Shown here piece after piece: positions 12,915 to 23,718 of a stretch of DNA of 64,000 nt. Both the position numbers and the translations under genes were made by a program. Numbering within the stretch: position 1 is the stretch's first letter; the number at the start of each line of letters is the position of its first letter. The stretch covers positions 22,298,871-22,362,870 of the forward strand of contig CM048557.1 in NCBI GenBank assembly GCA_026413225.1, read 5' to 3'. The notes under the pieces are model-generated. The model searched no databases and was not told the origin of the DNA. It saw only the letters and a list, made by a program, of their open reading frames with translations. This DNA comes from Otis tarda (lineage: Eukaryota > Chordata > Aves > Otidiformes > Otididae).

Positions 12915-15161
12915 TGGTGTTTTTAATGAAGCCTATTGAATATAAAAATGTTCATGGCGCTTAGATATTGGGCAGATCCAGCTCCTGATGGCAGTCCTTA
13001 ACCTCTGAAGGGTACTTTCCCAATTCCTTTTAAATCACATGTGGTAACTGTCGTTTGCTTCTGACTCTTTATTCATTCCTTAAGAGAAAGCTAGTTAAAT
13101 ACCAGATAAGTAAATATGTAATCAATGAGACGTTTATTGAATGTTAATGCTGTATTTAATAAGGCTTAGAAATTTAAATCGGTCACATGAAGATGTAGAG
13201 TGCGCAGCAGGGAAACTTCTCAATGTCACCAACCCCAATCACAGAAAAAGCATGAGCTGGGACCTTCAAAACTGGGACACCTTCGTGACTCAGCTGTGGG
13301 GGGGTTCTTTTCTCACCTTGTCAGTGGAAGGGCACCTGGCAGGGAACATCTCCACTGCAGAATGAGCCATGCTATGGGGATCACTGCGACTGCAGAGACC
13401 CAAGCTGGTAAGTCCACTCAAGCCTTAATTTAGGCTAGTCATGCAAGTGTGGCAGCATTCCCGTGCTAATCACCTGAACCCAGGTTTCTGAGCTCAGACA
13501 GGGAGGCTGGCTCATGCGGCTAGATCGCATCCAGGCTCAGCTGGCTTACCTTCAGACAGTTTGGCTGTCCTTATATATGTCAAGGTAGATGCTATTTATT
13601 TTCTTCAGTGAAGACTGAGAGTGTCAGTCGATAACTTGATCCCAACAGCTGGAATGTGTAGAAAAACTATTACAATAGGAATTGCAGCCACAGTCAGTGG
13701 TCCCAGCAGAGACGTCTGCTGGACAGAGGTAGGAGGGTGGAAATCTCATCATTCGAGTCGCGTAAAATTGGACAAAACAAAACCCTAGAGGATGTGGAGG
13801 AGTCCCCACAGGCAAGGAGAAAGCCTCAGCATACCCCAATGCAAAAGACTATACTGTCCGCTGAGATGGGACCATACCTGTCCTCAGTAGTAGACTTGCT
13901 TCCCATATGTGGCTGGAGGTCACATCCTGGAGCCCGTGCAGTGCTGCATACGCTGATGTGTATGCTGATGGTTTGGCATGCAATTGTCCAGCCCTTAGCA
14001 ATGGAGTGTGAGGCCACGGATGCCCTTATGGGCAAGCTGCAGGCTGCCCGGAGCACCTGGTGTGGGTAAGAGATGGGCAGAGCTGAGAAACCTTGCACCA
14101 CACAGGCACAGCACGGAGAGGGCCTCCTCCGGCAGGACCCATGGGCCAAAGGAGAGGGACTGGCTCCCTGTTTCTCACCAGTTCACCTCCCAGCTTCATG
14201 CGGGGGCAGAGGACACCTTCAAGGAGGAGAGAGGCTGGGGGGGAAAAAAAAGCAAAGGTCCAGGGAATTCATACGTTTCTTTCTTCTGTGTCTTCCCCCT
14301 CCAGCACTCTTGGCAGCCGGAGGGGCTCCTCTGTCTTTGGAAAGAATCCAGCTGCCTCTCCAGGCAACACAACAGAGAGAAGATATTAGGGGCCAGGAAA
14401 CTAGGTTTGCAATTTAAGCTGATCCTTTGCTCCGCTTTGCTTAGAGAGAACTGAGCAGCTGGCTTTCCACGGTGCAGCCGGGGTTTTTACCTTAAGACTA
14501 ATTAGAATAGTTTCACTGGCAGCGCAAAAGCTGCACATTTTTAGGACTTGCTGAAAAGTTTAAGATGTGTCCTGGGTGTATTTTTGCAGTAGGAGCTACA
14601 TTTTACAACCATTTTTTTTTTCCTTCCTGTAATAATAGCAACTCTACCTTTATCCTGGCCTCATTTTTCTAGTCAAGTCTGGTCCATCTCAGTTTTTAAC
14701 TGGACTGCTCTAAGTGCCTGGCAAACACATTAAAGTGAGGATATTTTTAATAGTGAGGGTATTTAACCCCTGGCTCAGCTTGCCAGACAGTGATGGAAAA
14801 CCTCTACCTAAAGGCAGTATCTTTCCAAATCATACATACTTCTTCAAGTACAACTTGATGGGTTTGGGGGTTGGATCTGGAGGAAAGAAGGTCTGTGGGC
14901 TATTATCAAGGTGGACACTGAGTTTGGGTTTCCCCTCTCTCTCCTGTTAGGCTACACCAGGGCAGGCATCTGGAATTACTGTGAACTGTATTGAACAACA
15001 TTCTCCTCTCACATGTTTTGGCAGCCAGAAGGAGAGGAGAAACGTTAACGATATATAGGACATGAATATTGCAGGCCATGGGATCTGACCCCTCAGGAAA
15101 CCCTACCGGAAAGCAGAGACTGGTACCCAACACATTATTCATCCTCTCATACGGTAATTAC
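12915..15161. other. Intergenic or intronic DNA, nothing recognised
   Basis: No coding region is supported. Overlapping open frames at 14008..14454, 14073..14417 and 14093..14389 lie in a moderately GC-rich stretch and have no domains. A T-rich tract occurs near 14611..14622. Confidence 0.5.
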
Positions 15162-15202
15162 CTTTTGTCTCTCTAAATCGCCGCCGTTTAGAGAGACAAA
15201 AG
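15162..15202. repeat. Perfect 16-bp-stem hairpin with GC-rich 9-base loop
   Basis: The arm CTTTTGTCTCTCTAAA (15162..15177) and its exact reverse complement (15187..15202) flank the loop TCGCCGCCG (15178..15186). Pairing stops on both sides at 15161 and 15203. The AT-rich stem with a CpG-containing loop is unlike the surrounding DNA. A second hairpin (AAGAGGTT at 15225..15232, AACCTCTT at 15238..15245) and a 16-base perfect palindrome (15261..15276) follow within 75 bases. It may be the remnant of a palindromic element. No function is known to me. Confidence 0.85.
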
Positions 15203-15277
15203 CAGTTTTTGTCAGTTTCACTTGAAGAGGTTTCTTGAACCTCTTTACTTGCTGGCCAAAAAAAAATATATTTTTTG

Positions 15278-18200
15278 TAATGGACACAAAGGGCTCTGGT
15301 GTTTCCCTCCAGGATGGACTGCACTTCAGGGTGAGCAGGGAGCAGCGACCTCCCAGAACTGTTCTGATGTGGATGCTGCAAGTTCCAGTGAACTGCTCAC
15401 CACCGGGCAGTTTTGCCAGTTCAGATCAGCCAAGGATCTCGCCCCAAGCCATGACAAGCAAGGCCATCGTGCCTGATGTTGCTTGTGTGGAAAATCCTCC
15501 CAGCTGAGTCATCAGCTCTCTGAAGAGGCTGGGTTGTATTTGTGTAACGGATGCTGCTGACTTATCATTGCAATATACGTCTCTCCTGACCATTCTTGCA
15601 GAGCCTGCTTGTCAGAGACCCTGAGAACATCAGCCTGAGCTTAACACAAATTTCCTTCTATCTTTGCAGTTCACCTTTAATAGGGATGACAACAAATCCC
15701 CTAACTGACTGAGCATCATTAGGAACCTGACAGGTCTTAGGAACACTTTCAAGAGGCAGACACAAGAGCTCAAGCACTTACTCGTTTATTGCTTTGATAT
15801 TAAAAGCAGAGAGTCGCAGATATTAAAAACAGAGTCCCAGAGTACAGGGGAGATAGGATCCATTCTGTGTACGGAAATTGCCTAGCTTCATGTTCTACAT
15901 GGTGCTTCAGATTAAAAAAAAAAAAAAAAAATCCTTCTAGAGTCCCATCTGTCTGGGAGCTTTTCTGGGAAATCAACTATGGAGTCGAAGCATAGAAAAG
16001 CTTCCAGATTTCTCTGTTCCAGGCTGAGACAAGTTTGTAAATACTTCCAGAAATTACCAACGCGCCTGCAGGGCAAGGTCTCTAATGGTCACCTCCCCGC
16101 TATGAAATGCAGAGCACCTTCACTTTTTCAGCCCTCCCCCAGTCACAACCAGCTATAAATCCTGCCCTTCAGTTGCTGGAATATCTCAGCATGAGGGATG
16201 GGGTTTTTAGGTTGAGAAATACAAATCCGCCTTGCCAGAGCCACGGTCAGGCATACACATGGGCTGTGTTGCTGATATATTTACACAAAGCACTCCTAGC
16301 GTGGAAATAACTCATAGTGCCACTAACTGAGCACATCATGTTTTTGCACACTAACTTTTTGCCAGTATAGTTTATTCCAAAATCCCCACCCTTTCCCCAG
16401 AGAAACAAGCTGTATTGGCAGTAGCATTGTTTTGATGGTAACCCTGCATCTGTACTAGGCAGCTTTGCAGGCACAGGGCTTCTCCCCTAACCAGCCAGTC
16501 TAAGCGAGTTCCTCGCAAAGGGAAGAACTGAAACACCCAGGGCCACACGGGTGATGGGCTCTGGGCGGGAGCTGCCCTTTCTACACGAGGCCGCAGGTTC
16601 AGGCAGCGCAGAAGGGAAGCGCAAGGTGCTCTCACCGCCACATCAGCTGGCACTGGGGAGGCTGCATCAGGAGGAACCCGTTGTCAGCAGAAAAGGGATG
16701 CTGCAGATCAGCCAGTATAGGTTACTGGGACGTGGAGGGCTGATGCTGCCCTGATAGAAGGCTGCCGAGACCCACATTTTCACTGCTCCAGTGGCTCAAA
16801 ACACAAAGAGAGGAAGTGTGGAGGGACAGGAACATGCAGCGCTGAGGAAGCTGGGGCATCATTTCGTGACAGCCTGTCTGCAGCAGCTTTCACATCCCCG
16901 GGGCAGACCCCAGTTCCACAGGTGCAGGCACACTGCACCATGTGCCCAATGCTCGTCTCCTGACAGCTGTCCCTGGTGGACCCTTTAAAAATGGCTATGA
17001 CTCTAGTTACCACCAGCTCACTGCCAGTAGCCAAAGCCACTAAACAGGGGTAGGAACACGCTGCTCAGAGACAGCTGAGGAAACGCTAGATATAAAAAGA
17101 GGTGTTTGGTAACCTGATGGATAAACAAGAAAGAGTGCAGACAGAGCTGGAGAAGTACTCAAGGTGGGAACAGGCTGCATAAAATGTCTTAGGAGAGTGA
17201 AATCTAGAAAAATTATTCTGGCCTCGAGTAAAAAGCCCCTATTCCCACCCCACCCAGGATGCTGAACCGCGAATCAGAGTAAATGAAGGACTTCATGCGT
17301 TGTGCTACTGAGAGAGATCACCACGAAGCAATCACTCAAGCTCACTCGTTGCCATCTCCAGGGAAGGAGCTCACAGCCCTGCTGAGGTTAACGTGGCAGT
17401 CCCTCTGCCAGCTGCAGCTCCAGCCACAGGAGGAGGCTTCCTCCTGCCCCAGAGAGTGCTGGTGGATCTCTGGGGGCTTCGGAGTTATTGATAGTTTCAG
17501 GCTTTGGTGCAATGGAGACTGCACTCTGTGCCTGCTTCGCCAGCGTTCTGTGCCCATCAGAGACTGTTACCAGAGGCAGAGCCCCTTGAGTCCAGCATAG
17601 GCAACCTGGGTCCAGAAAAGGAAAGCCCCCATCCACTTTCCTGAGATCCTAATACCATCAAAGCCCATTAGAGTTTGGCCTTTGACTTGAATACGAAATA
17701 ACTTTCACTGCAGGGGGAGAAATCTTGAACGCTCTGTTCAGTCCCCGTTTCTTCTGCCTTTGATGGGAGGAACCACCGCTGCCTGCAGTGACAGCTACCC
17801 CACGTTGCCAGGAAGCTGGATACCAGGGGTCAGGAGGGGAATGGGGAGAACAGAACCTTCACTAGGCTAAAATCAGTGCGAAACACTAGCAGCTAGGTAT
17901 TCTATGAGCCCAGCTTTGCAGGCAGCTAAAAGCAAGTGAATAGAAGAAACAACACTGGGAAGCCAGAAATCATCTCGTTATCTTTTTTTCTTGCTAGGAT
18001 TCTGGGTCTGGACAGTGGCCAGCTCTCCCTTTCCCATCACAGGGCTGAGAAGCCCAGAGACCGTTCTCCTTTATCTCCAAGCTGCTCGTTGCAATGTCTG
18101 CAAAGCAGTAACAAGACATCTGATTGACCCAAATATATCGGTGATCACAGTTTCAGGAATACTTAACATGCTGTAAATCGGACAGCATGTCAGGTTGGCT

Positions 18201-18359
18201 AACGTTTACCCCTCTACCAGTCACCTGGTTTGAAAAATATTCTAGCTTATAAGTTGACCAGGGGGATGGCTCAGCAAAACTCTGGCTTGCTCTCCGTCCA
18301 AATAGTGCAGTTAGGAGGCCGAGTATTTGAGGGAGATGCTGTTTTCCCAGCTATTGATT
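15278..18359. other. Intergenic or intronic DNA, nothing recognised
   Basis: A poly-A tract lies at about 15914..15931. Otherwise this is ordinary mixed sequence with short domain-free frames. Slight GC enrichment around 16540..16960 lacks the CpG density of an island. Confidence 0.5.
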
Positions 18360-18620
18360 TAAGGGTGTAATCATGGTATAGCCTGTTGATTAACTGCTTA
18401 GCTTACAAGAGGCCAGCTGTAATTGAAATGGATGTCATGCGTAACTTGGAGCTTATATTCACTTTAATAACAGGAAATGTAGTGTCCTTACTCATGGCAA
18501 AGATACTTCTCCAGGGCGACTTCCCAGTGCAGGCACTGGCAGCTGGATGCTCTCTATAATTCACCCTGAAATAAATGCAAATTATTCCCTTAAATCAAAA
18601 TACACATCCAACCTCTGTAT
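18360..18620. promoter_or_regulatory. Candidate conserved noncoding element
   Basis: This non-repetitive, AT-rich block has homeodomain-like cores (GTAATTG, TTTAATAA) and a POU octamer ATGCAAAT at 18575..18582 followed by TATTCC. It lies about 2.8 kb upstream of the FJX1 start codon and just beyond the CR1 insertion, so it would be placed to act on FJX1. The assignment rests on motif content only. Confidence 0.2.
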
Positions 18621-19061
18621 GGAATAAAATTCATTTTCTGCTTTCAGTCCTTTTCTAACAAGCTATGAGCTTTCTTAAAGCTATTTCAGGCTGGAAAGTG
18701 GCAGAGAACAGAGGCAATTCTGTGCCGTTTCTTTGATAAAAATATTCAGCCTACCACTGGATAAAAGCCTCCTGCTTAGTGTAATGGTCCCATTCTTAGT
18801 GGCCACTGTGAATTGTAGCATTCACCAGCTCCAAATCACACACCTGGTGTTCACCCTGCAGCTGATGAGGCTTCAAAGGATGAAAGTGTGAAGCATCATC
18901 TGACAATGAGGCTTCAGGTTGGAACAGCGTGAGACCTGAATTTGTGAGGAACAAGAGGAATCATTACAGCTTGCATTGCGTTTGAGATGGCGACTAGTCC
19001 TCATTATTTCAGCAGCCGTGCATGAGGGGCCCAACAACACCAATGCGCCCAGTTACAACAG
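18621..19061. other. Intergenic DNA upstream of the CR1 insertion
   Basis: Nothing recognised. It is mixed sequence without CpG enrichment or long open frames. Confidence 0.5.
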
Positions 19062-20000
19062 TCATAGAATCATAGAATCTTTAAGGTTGGAAAAGACCTC
19101 TAAGATCATCGAGTCCAACCATAAACCTAACACCACTATGTCCACTAAACCATATCCCTAAATGCCACATCTATACGTTTTTTGAACACCTCGAGGGACT
19201 GTGACTCCACCACTTTCCGGGCAGCCTGTTCCAGTGCCTGATCGCTCTTTCAGTAAAGAGATCTCTCCTAATAGCCAATCTAAACCTCCCCTGACACAAC
19301 TTGAGGCCATTTCCTCCTGTCCTATCACTTGTTATGTGGGAAAAGAGACCAACACTCACCTCACTACAGCCTCCTTTCAGGTAATTGTAGAGAGCAATGA
19401 GGTCTCCCCTCAGTCTCCTCTTCTCCAGACTAAACAACCCCAGTTCCCTCAGCCGCTCCTCATAAGATTTGTTCTTCAGACCCCTCACCAGCTTTGTTGC
19501 TCTTCTCTGGACACGCTCCAGAGAGGGTCCCAAAACTGAACACAGTATTCGAGGTGTGGCCTCACCAGTGCCGAGCACAGGGGCACAATCACTTCCCTAC
19601 TGCTGGCCACACTGTTCCTGATGCAAGCCAGAATGCTGTTGGCCTCCTTGGCCACCTAGGCACACTGCTGGCTCATGTTCAGCTGGCTGTCAACCAGCAC
19701 CCCCAGGTCCTGCTCCAGGTTTCTGCTGGGCAGCTTTCCAGCTGCTCTTCCCCAAGCCTGTGGCATCGCATGACTCAAGTGGGTTGTTGTGACTCAAGTG
19801 CAGGACCCAGCACGTAGCCTTGCTGAACCTCATTCAGTTCACCTCTGCCCATGGATCCAGCCTGTCCAGGTCCCTCTGCAGAGCAGGTCGACACTCCCGC
19901 CCAATTTGGTGTCATCTGCAAACTTACTGAGGCAGCACGCAATCCCCTCATCCAGATCGTTGATTGATGAAAATGTTAGATGTGAGAAAAAGGGACCAGC
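19062..20000 (-). mobile_element. CR1 LINE fragment, reverse orientation
   Basis: The 3' tail (TCATAGAATCATAGAATC on the + strand) is at 19062, and the element runs leftward to it on the minus strand. Minus-strand frames encode a reverse transcriptase piece with FADDTKLGG (about 19922..19896) and the C-terminal segment at 19171..19578, with [18 protein letters not shown] and [10 protein letters not shown]. Frames are broken between these pieces. The retained part starts just before the NDLDEG segment, so the 5' end is truncated near 20000. That end abuts the GC-rich FJX1 island. The tail class matches the copy at 3408. Confidence 0.93.
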
Positions 20001-21161
20001 CACAATTTCTGACCCTTCCCCGCCTGGCACTCCCCTTTCTTGCCGAGAGAAAGCGCCCTCCACCCCGCCGTGAGCCCCTCACCCCCGAAGGGCTTCCTAC
20101 AAACCGGTCTCCTCGTCCCGGGCCCCGCTGGGTTCGGGGTTGGTGAGGGGCTGGCGGGGCCGGGCTGCCCCCCCAACTCCTGTAGATGCCGGCTGCAGCG
20201 CGGCGCCGTGACCGGTGGGAGGAGCTGGTGCCACACGGCTCCACTCCCCCCTGCTCCCCTCTGCTCCGCCCGGGCGCGGGGGCCGCCGGGGCTGCCCCCC
20301 GCCGTGTTCCCGCAGGTGCTGCGGCGGGGGAGCTGCCGTCGGGCATCGGCGTCCCACAGCCGGGGCCTCCCCAGCAAGGCTGTGGAGTCCCAGTTTGAGG
20401 GGTTGAGGGGGGAAATCGAGGGAAAAGACAGGGAATTCAGCTCCTGTCTTTTTTTTTTTTTTTGAAGGTGTTAAGGTGAGTTAGGAGAGGTTGAACGTTT
20501 TAAACAAAATCCTGGAAAAAGAGAGAATTGGGAAGGCAGGAAAATGGAAATTGGGGGGGGGGCGGGACAGAGAGACAGCAGTTCTAGTCATCCCGTGTAG
20601 ACCCTGAAGACCTCGAAGGGACATCACATCAAGGGAAGGGCTGGCTGTCGTTCCCCTCGGGCAGGAAATCCGGCGGGGAGGGGCCGTACTCGGCCGCCGG
20701 CTCCGCAGGCTTGGAATTGCGGGGAGCGGTGAAAATGCTGGGAAAAGCTGGCCGATCCCTTTGTGCAAGCACCTGCAGCGACCGGTCCCCCCTCCTGGCC
20801 CCCCAGCGCCAGGGGCGGGGGAGCAGAGGGGGTGCGGATCCGCCGGTGACCGCGGCGCGACCCCGTCGTGCCGACGCGAGCGGGAGGCGGCGCGGCCGCG
20901 CCCGGAGGCTTCGCGGGGGCCGGTGCACCGGCGCGGGGGGCGGCCCCACCGGCGTGTGCGCCGCCTCCCCCGTTCCCCTCCCTTCCCTGGTGTGCGGGTT
21001 CCATTGTGCTGCCTGCAGCGGGGAAGAGGAGGAAGAGGGGGAACCGGCGGACCGAGCGGACCCGCCGCACCACTCTCCCATCCCGCGGCCGGCGCGGCCC
21101 CCACGCCCCACCCCGCCCTCGACGGGGCGCCCCGCCGCAACTGGGTCCGCTGCCGCGAGGG

Positions 21162-21236
21162 GCATCGCCGCTTTAAGCGGAGGGCCACGCCGGGGGACGG
21201 GGCGGGCCGGGCGCGCCCCCCCGACTCCCCCACGTG
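21162..21236 (+). promoter_or_regulatory. FJX1: Probable FJX1 core promoter (CTTTAAG box, GC box, E-box)
   Basis: A TATA-like CTTTAAG sits at 21171..21177 within GCATCGCCGCTTTAAG (21162..21177). A GC box GGGGCGGG follows at 21199..21206 and an E-box CACGTG at 21231..21236. If the TTTAA acts as a weak TATA box, transcription would start near 21200, giving a 5' UTR of about 250 bases. The start site is inferred, not observed. Confidence 0.45.
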
Positions 21237-21373
21237 GTGCGGGTGCCTGTGCCTCCCGGCCGGCGGCCGAGCCGGGCGCACACTGCGCGGGGTGCTGCCG
21301 GGGCTGCCGTGTTCCAGCTGCTGCTGCCCGGGCGCCTGGACCGGCCCGGCCCGGCCCAGCCCAGCCCGCGGCC

Positions 21374-21445
21374 ATGCACCAGCGCCGCGCTGAGCGGCCG
21401 AGCGGCGGGGCTGCACCGCCGCCGCGTCCCGTGGCAGCGGCGTGA
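21374..21445 (+). CDS. Upstream ORF in the FJX1 leader (23 codons)
   Basis: The ATG at 21374 has a good context (GCCATGC). It opens a 23-codon frame rich in Arg, Ala and Pro that ends at TGA 21443..21445, only 12 bases before the FJX1 ATG and in the same frame. If it lies in the mRNA it should reduce FJX1 translation, because ribosomes would need leaky scanning or very short-distance reinitiation. The peptide itself is probably without function. Inclusion depends on the unproven start site. Confidence 0.4.
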   Translation: MHQRRAERPSGGAAPPPRPVAAA

Positions 21446-21457
21446 AGCGGCGGGAGG

Positions 21458-22753
21458 ATGAAGCGGGCGAGGCGGGCCGCGCCGGGCCCCCTGCCCCTGC
21501 TGGGGCTGCTGCTGCTGGGCGCTCTGCCGGGGCTCTGGACGGTGCTGCTGCTGCGGCGGGAGGCGACGGCGGCGGAACCGGAGCTGCGCCCGCCCGCGGG
21601 GCAGCCCCCGGGGCGGTGGGGCTGGGGGCGCTCCCCGGCGGCGCGGGGCGAGCCCGGCGGCGGAGGGCAGAAAACTTTCCGGGCGCTGCTGGCGGTGCCG
21701 GCGCCGGCGGGCCGGGAGGAGCCGGGCGGCGAAGAGCGGTTCGCCGCGGCCAGCTCGCCGCCGCCACCGCCGCCGCCCGCCACCGCCGGGTCTCCGGTGG
21801 AGCGGGGCATCTTCTGGAGCCGTGAGCTGGAGGAGCAGGTGCCGCCGGGCTTCGCGGCGGAGGAGGCGGCGGCGTGGCTGGCGGCCGCCCGCGCCGCCCG
21901 CGTGGCCTCGCTGGAGCGGGGCGCCTGCGGGCGCAGCTCCAACCGGCTGGCGCGGCTGTCGGACGGGAGCCGCGCCTGCGTCCGCTACGGCATCAACCCG
22001 GAGCAGATCCAGGGCGAGGCGCTCTCCTACCACCTGGCCGGGGTGCTGGGCATGCAGGAGCGGCTGCCGCCCATGGCCCTGGCCCTGGTGGAGCCCCGCG
22101 GGCGGCAGTGGGAGCCGGTGCGGGAGGAGCTGCGCGGCTCGCACTGGGCCGAGGGCGCCGTGGTCAGCCTGACGCGCTGGGTGGACAACCTCACCGCCGT
22201 GGTGGCCCCTGCGCCCTGGGGCGCCCAGGCCGGGGCGGGCCGGCGGCTGCCGCCGCTGTCGGCGGGGGAGCTGGAGGGGCTGCCGGCGGCGCAGCTGGTG
22301 GAGCTGGTGCAGTGGAGCGACCTGATCCTCTTCGACTACCTGACGGCCAACTTTGACCGCCTGGTCAGCAACCTCTTCAGCCTGCAGTGGGACCCGCGGG
22401 TGATGCGCCGCGCCACCAGCAACCTGCTCCGCGCCCCGGACGGCGGGCTCGTCTTCATGGACAACGAGGCGGGACTGGTGCACGGCTACCGCCTCCTCGC
22501 TATGTGGGACCCCTACAACGAGCCGCTCCTCCGCTCCCTCTGCGTCTTCCGCGAGGGGACGGCGCGGCGGGTCGCCGAGCTCCACCGCCGCCGCAGCGCC
22601 GCCGCCGAGCTGCGCCGCCGCTACCGGGCGCGGGAACCGCTCTGGGCTCGCCTGGGCTTCCTCTCGGAGCGGCAGGCCGAGCTGCTGCAGGCCCGCGTCG
22701 ACTTCGTGCACCGCCACATCGCCCACTGCCGCGCACAGGCCGCCGCGCTCTGA
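21458..22753 (+). CDS. FJX1: Four-jointed box kinase 1, single-exon gene
   Basis: This 431-residue protein is the vertebrate orthologue of Drosophila Four-jointed (the human protein is of similar length, about 437). It has a short basic cytoplasmic N-terminus, a Leu-rich signal anchor (residues about 12-32) and a Pro/Ala/Gly-rich stalk (about 35-115). The conserved domain follows, with GIFWS (117-121), SSNRLARL (from 160), RYGIN (176-180), one N-glycosylation site (N244, NLT), FDYLTANFDRL (292-302) and DNE (335-337). The DNE triad is required for kinase activity in the fly protein. Fly Four-jointed is a Golgi kinase that phosphorylates Ser/Thr in cadherin domains of Fat and Dachsous. The vertebrate role in FAT4/DCHS1 signalling is inferred from the family. 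The start is supported by an in-frame TGA at 21443 and A at -3. There are no introns, frameshifts or missing motifs. GC content is extreme, which leaves long meaningless frames open on the other strand. Confidence 0.97.
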   Translation: MKRARRAAPGPLPLLGLLLLGALPGLWTVLLLRREATAAEPELRPPAGQPPGRWGWGRSPAARGEPGGGGQKTFRALLAVPAPAGREEPGGEERFAAASSPPPPPPPATAGSPVERGIFWSRELEEQVPPGFAAEEAAAWLAAARAARVASLERGACGRSSNRLARLSDGSRACVRYGINPEQIQGEALSYHLAGVLGMQERLPPMALALVEPRGRQWEPVREELRGSHWAEGAVVSLTRWVDNLTAVVAPAPWGAQAGAGRRLPPLSAGELEGLPAAQLVELVQWSDLILFDYLTANFDRLVSNLFSLQWDPRVMRRATSNLLRAPDGGLVFMDNEAGLVHGYRLLAMWDPYNEPLLRSLCVFREGTARRVAELHRRRSAAAELRRRYRAREPLWARLGFLSERQAELLQARVDFVHRHIAHCRAQAAAL

Positions 22754-22871
22754 CGGCCGCGGGGGCGGTGGGGCCGGGGCGGCGCGGCCTCGCCCCGCTT
22801 GCTCTCCCCTCCGACGTAGCGGCGCTGACTTGCCCCAGCGACCCTCGGTAACGGCCGGCTCTGACCCCGCT

Positions 22872-22903
22872 GGGGACGGGGGGGGGCGGCCGCCGGGAGT
22901 GGG
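22872..22903 (+). other. Potential G-quadruplex in the FJX1 3' UTR
   Basis: Guanine runs of 4 (22872..22875), 9 (22878..22886), 3 (22895..22897) and 3 (22901..22903) are closely spaced on the sense strand. They satisfy the usual four-run pattern in DNA and in the predicted RNA. Confidence 0.5.
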
Positions 22904-23712
22904 CGCTGAGGCCCGGGCGCGGGTGGTAGGGGGCTGTCGGGAGGAGCGATTGATTCGCCTTGGTCAAGAGCCGTGAAGATGCAGAGCGCGGTCAGGGTAA
23001 CTGCTGCCCGGTTCCAGCCCGGGCCCTGCTCCCAGAGCCTGAAAAGATGACAGGACTCGGCATCTTGAGTGCTTTCCTTAACTCTCCCGCAAGAGACTCT
23101 GTGGGAAAGCTGTCGTCTTTGTCTGGGTCGGGGCCGACTGCCTTCTCCTTCCCAAGGAGGCAGGCGGAAACACTTTTTTATATATTCTTCCTTTTGCAAC
23201 AGCGTATTTAAGTATGAATGTTGGTATTCATAGACTGATTGCGCAGTAGGGGAGCCCCTAACGACCAAACCTGCCCTATTTATGAAGCTTGTTTCTCACC
23301 GATTTTCCTTAACGAGAGTGAACCTTTCTGCTGATTGTTAGACCTTGTCGATGAGAAGTGCATAGGAAGCCCATATTCCATTAGCTCGTAGTCTTTGTTG
23401 TGGATGCATCTGGTTAAACTGTTTTGATTCTTAAGCGATTGTTTGTAATCATCACCATCCTCATTTTGTCCCACCAGTGTAGTAACTGACCCATGGGTGA
23501 CACAAGAAGATCGCCCAGGTTTTGAAAACACTGCTATGTGCCGAGACTTTGACGTCGTAGTTGAAGTGGAGGAAAAACTGTTTCATGCACTTTACTTTGA
23601 CTTTTTAATTTTTTTATAAAAGAAGACCTTTTTATTTTACAAAGTCTGCCTTTTATGTACATTATATATGTTCATATGCTTTTCTGTAACATACTAAAGA
23701 AACTGATATTTC

Positions 23713-23718
23713 AGTAAA
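23713..23718 (+). terminator. FJX1: Probable FJX1 polyadenylation signal (AGTAAA)
   Basis: AGTAAA, a common variant signal, is followed by GT/T-rich sequence (GTGTGTTAATGTTTTGC). It lies 960 bases after the stop codon. No canonical AATAAA was seen between the stop codon and this site. Confidence 0.5.

Larger units (their letters stand above)
20040..22960. promoter_or_regulatory. FJX1: CpG island covering the FJX1 promoter and coding region
   Basis: GC content and CpG frequency rise abruptly beyond the CR1 junction and stay very high to about 22960, then fall back. The island contains the promoter, the 5' UTR, the whole intronless ORF and the start of the 3' UTR. Within it are a T tract (20449..20463) and a 10-base G run (20553..20562). 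Such islands normally mark unmethylated, developmentally regulated promoters. Confidence 0.9.

Noticed and set aside
20711-21445. Plus-strand 244- and 210-codon frames upstream of FJX1
   Set aside because: Compositional frames in promoter DNA with no recognisable domain. They would precede or overlap the inferred transcription start.
20481-22726. Long minus-strand open frames (428, 437 and 517 codons) across the FJX1 island
   Set aside because: They are antisense to FJX1 or in its promoter, rich in Arg, Pro, Ala and Gly, without domains. They are open only because GC-rich sequence has few stop codons.
21822-22851. Alternative plus-strand frames of 116, 160 and 154 codons within FJX1
   Set aside because: Shadows of the FJX1 coding sequence. 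Only the 21458..22753 frame carries conserved family motifs.
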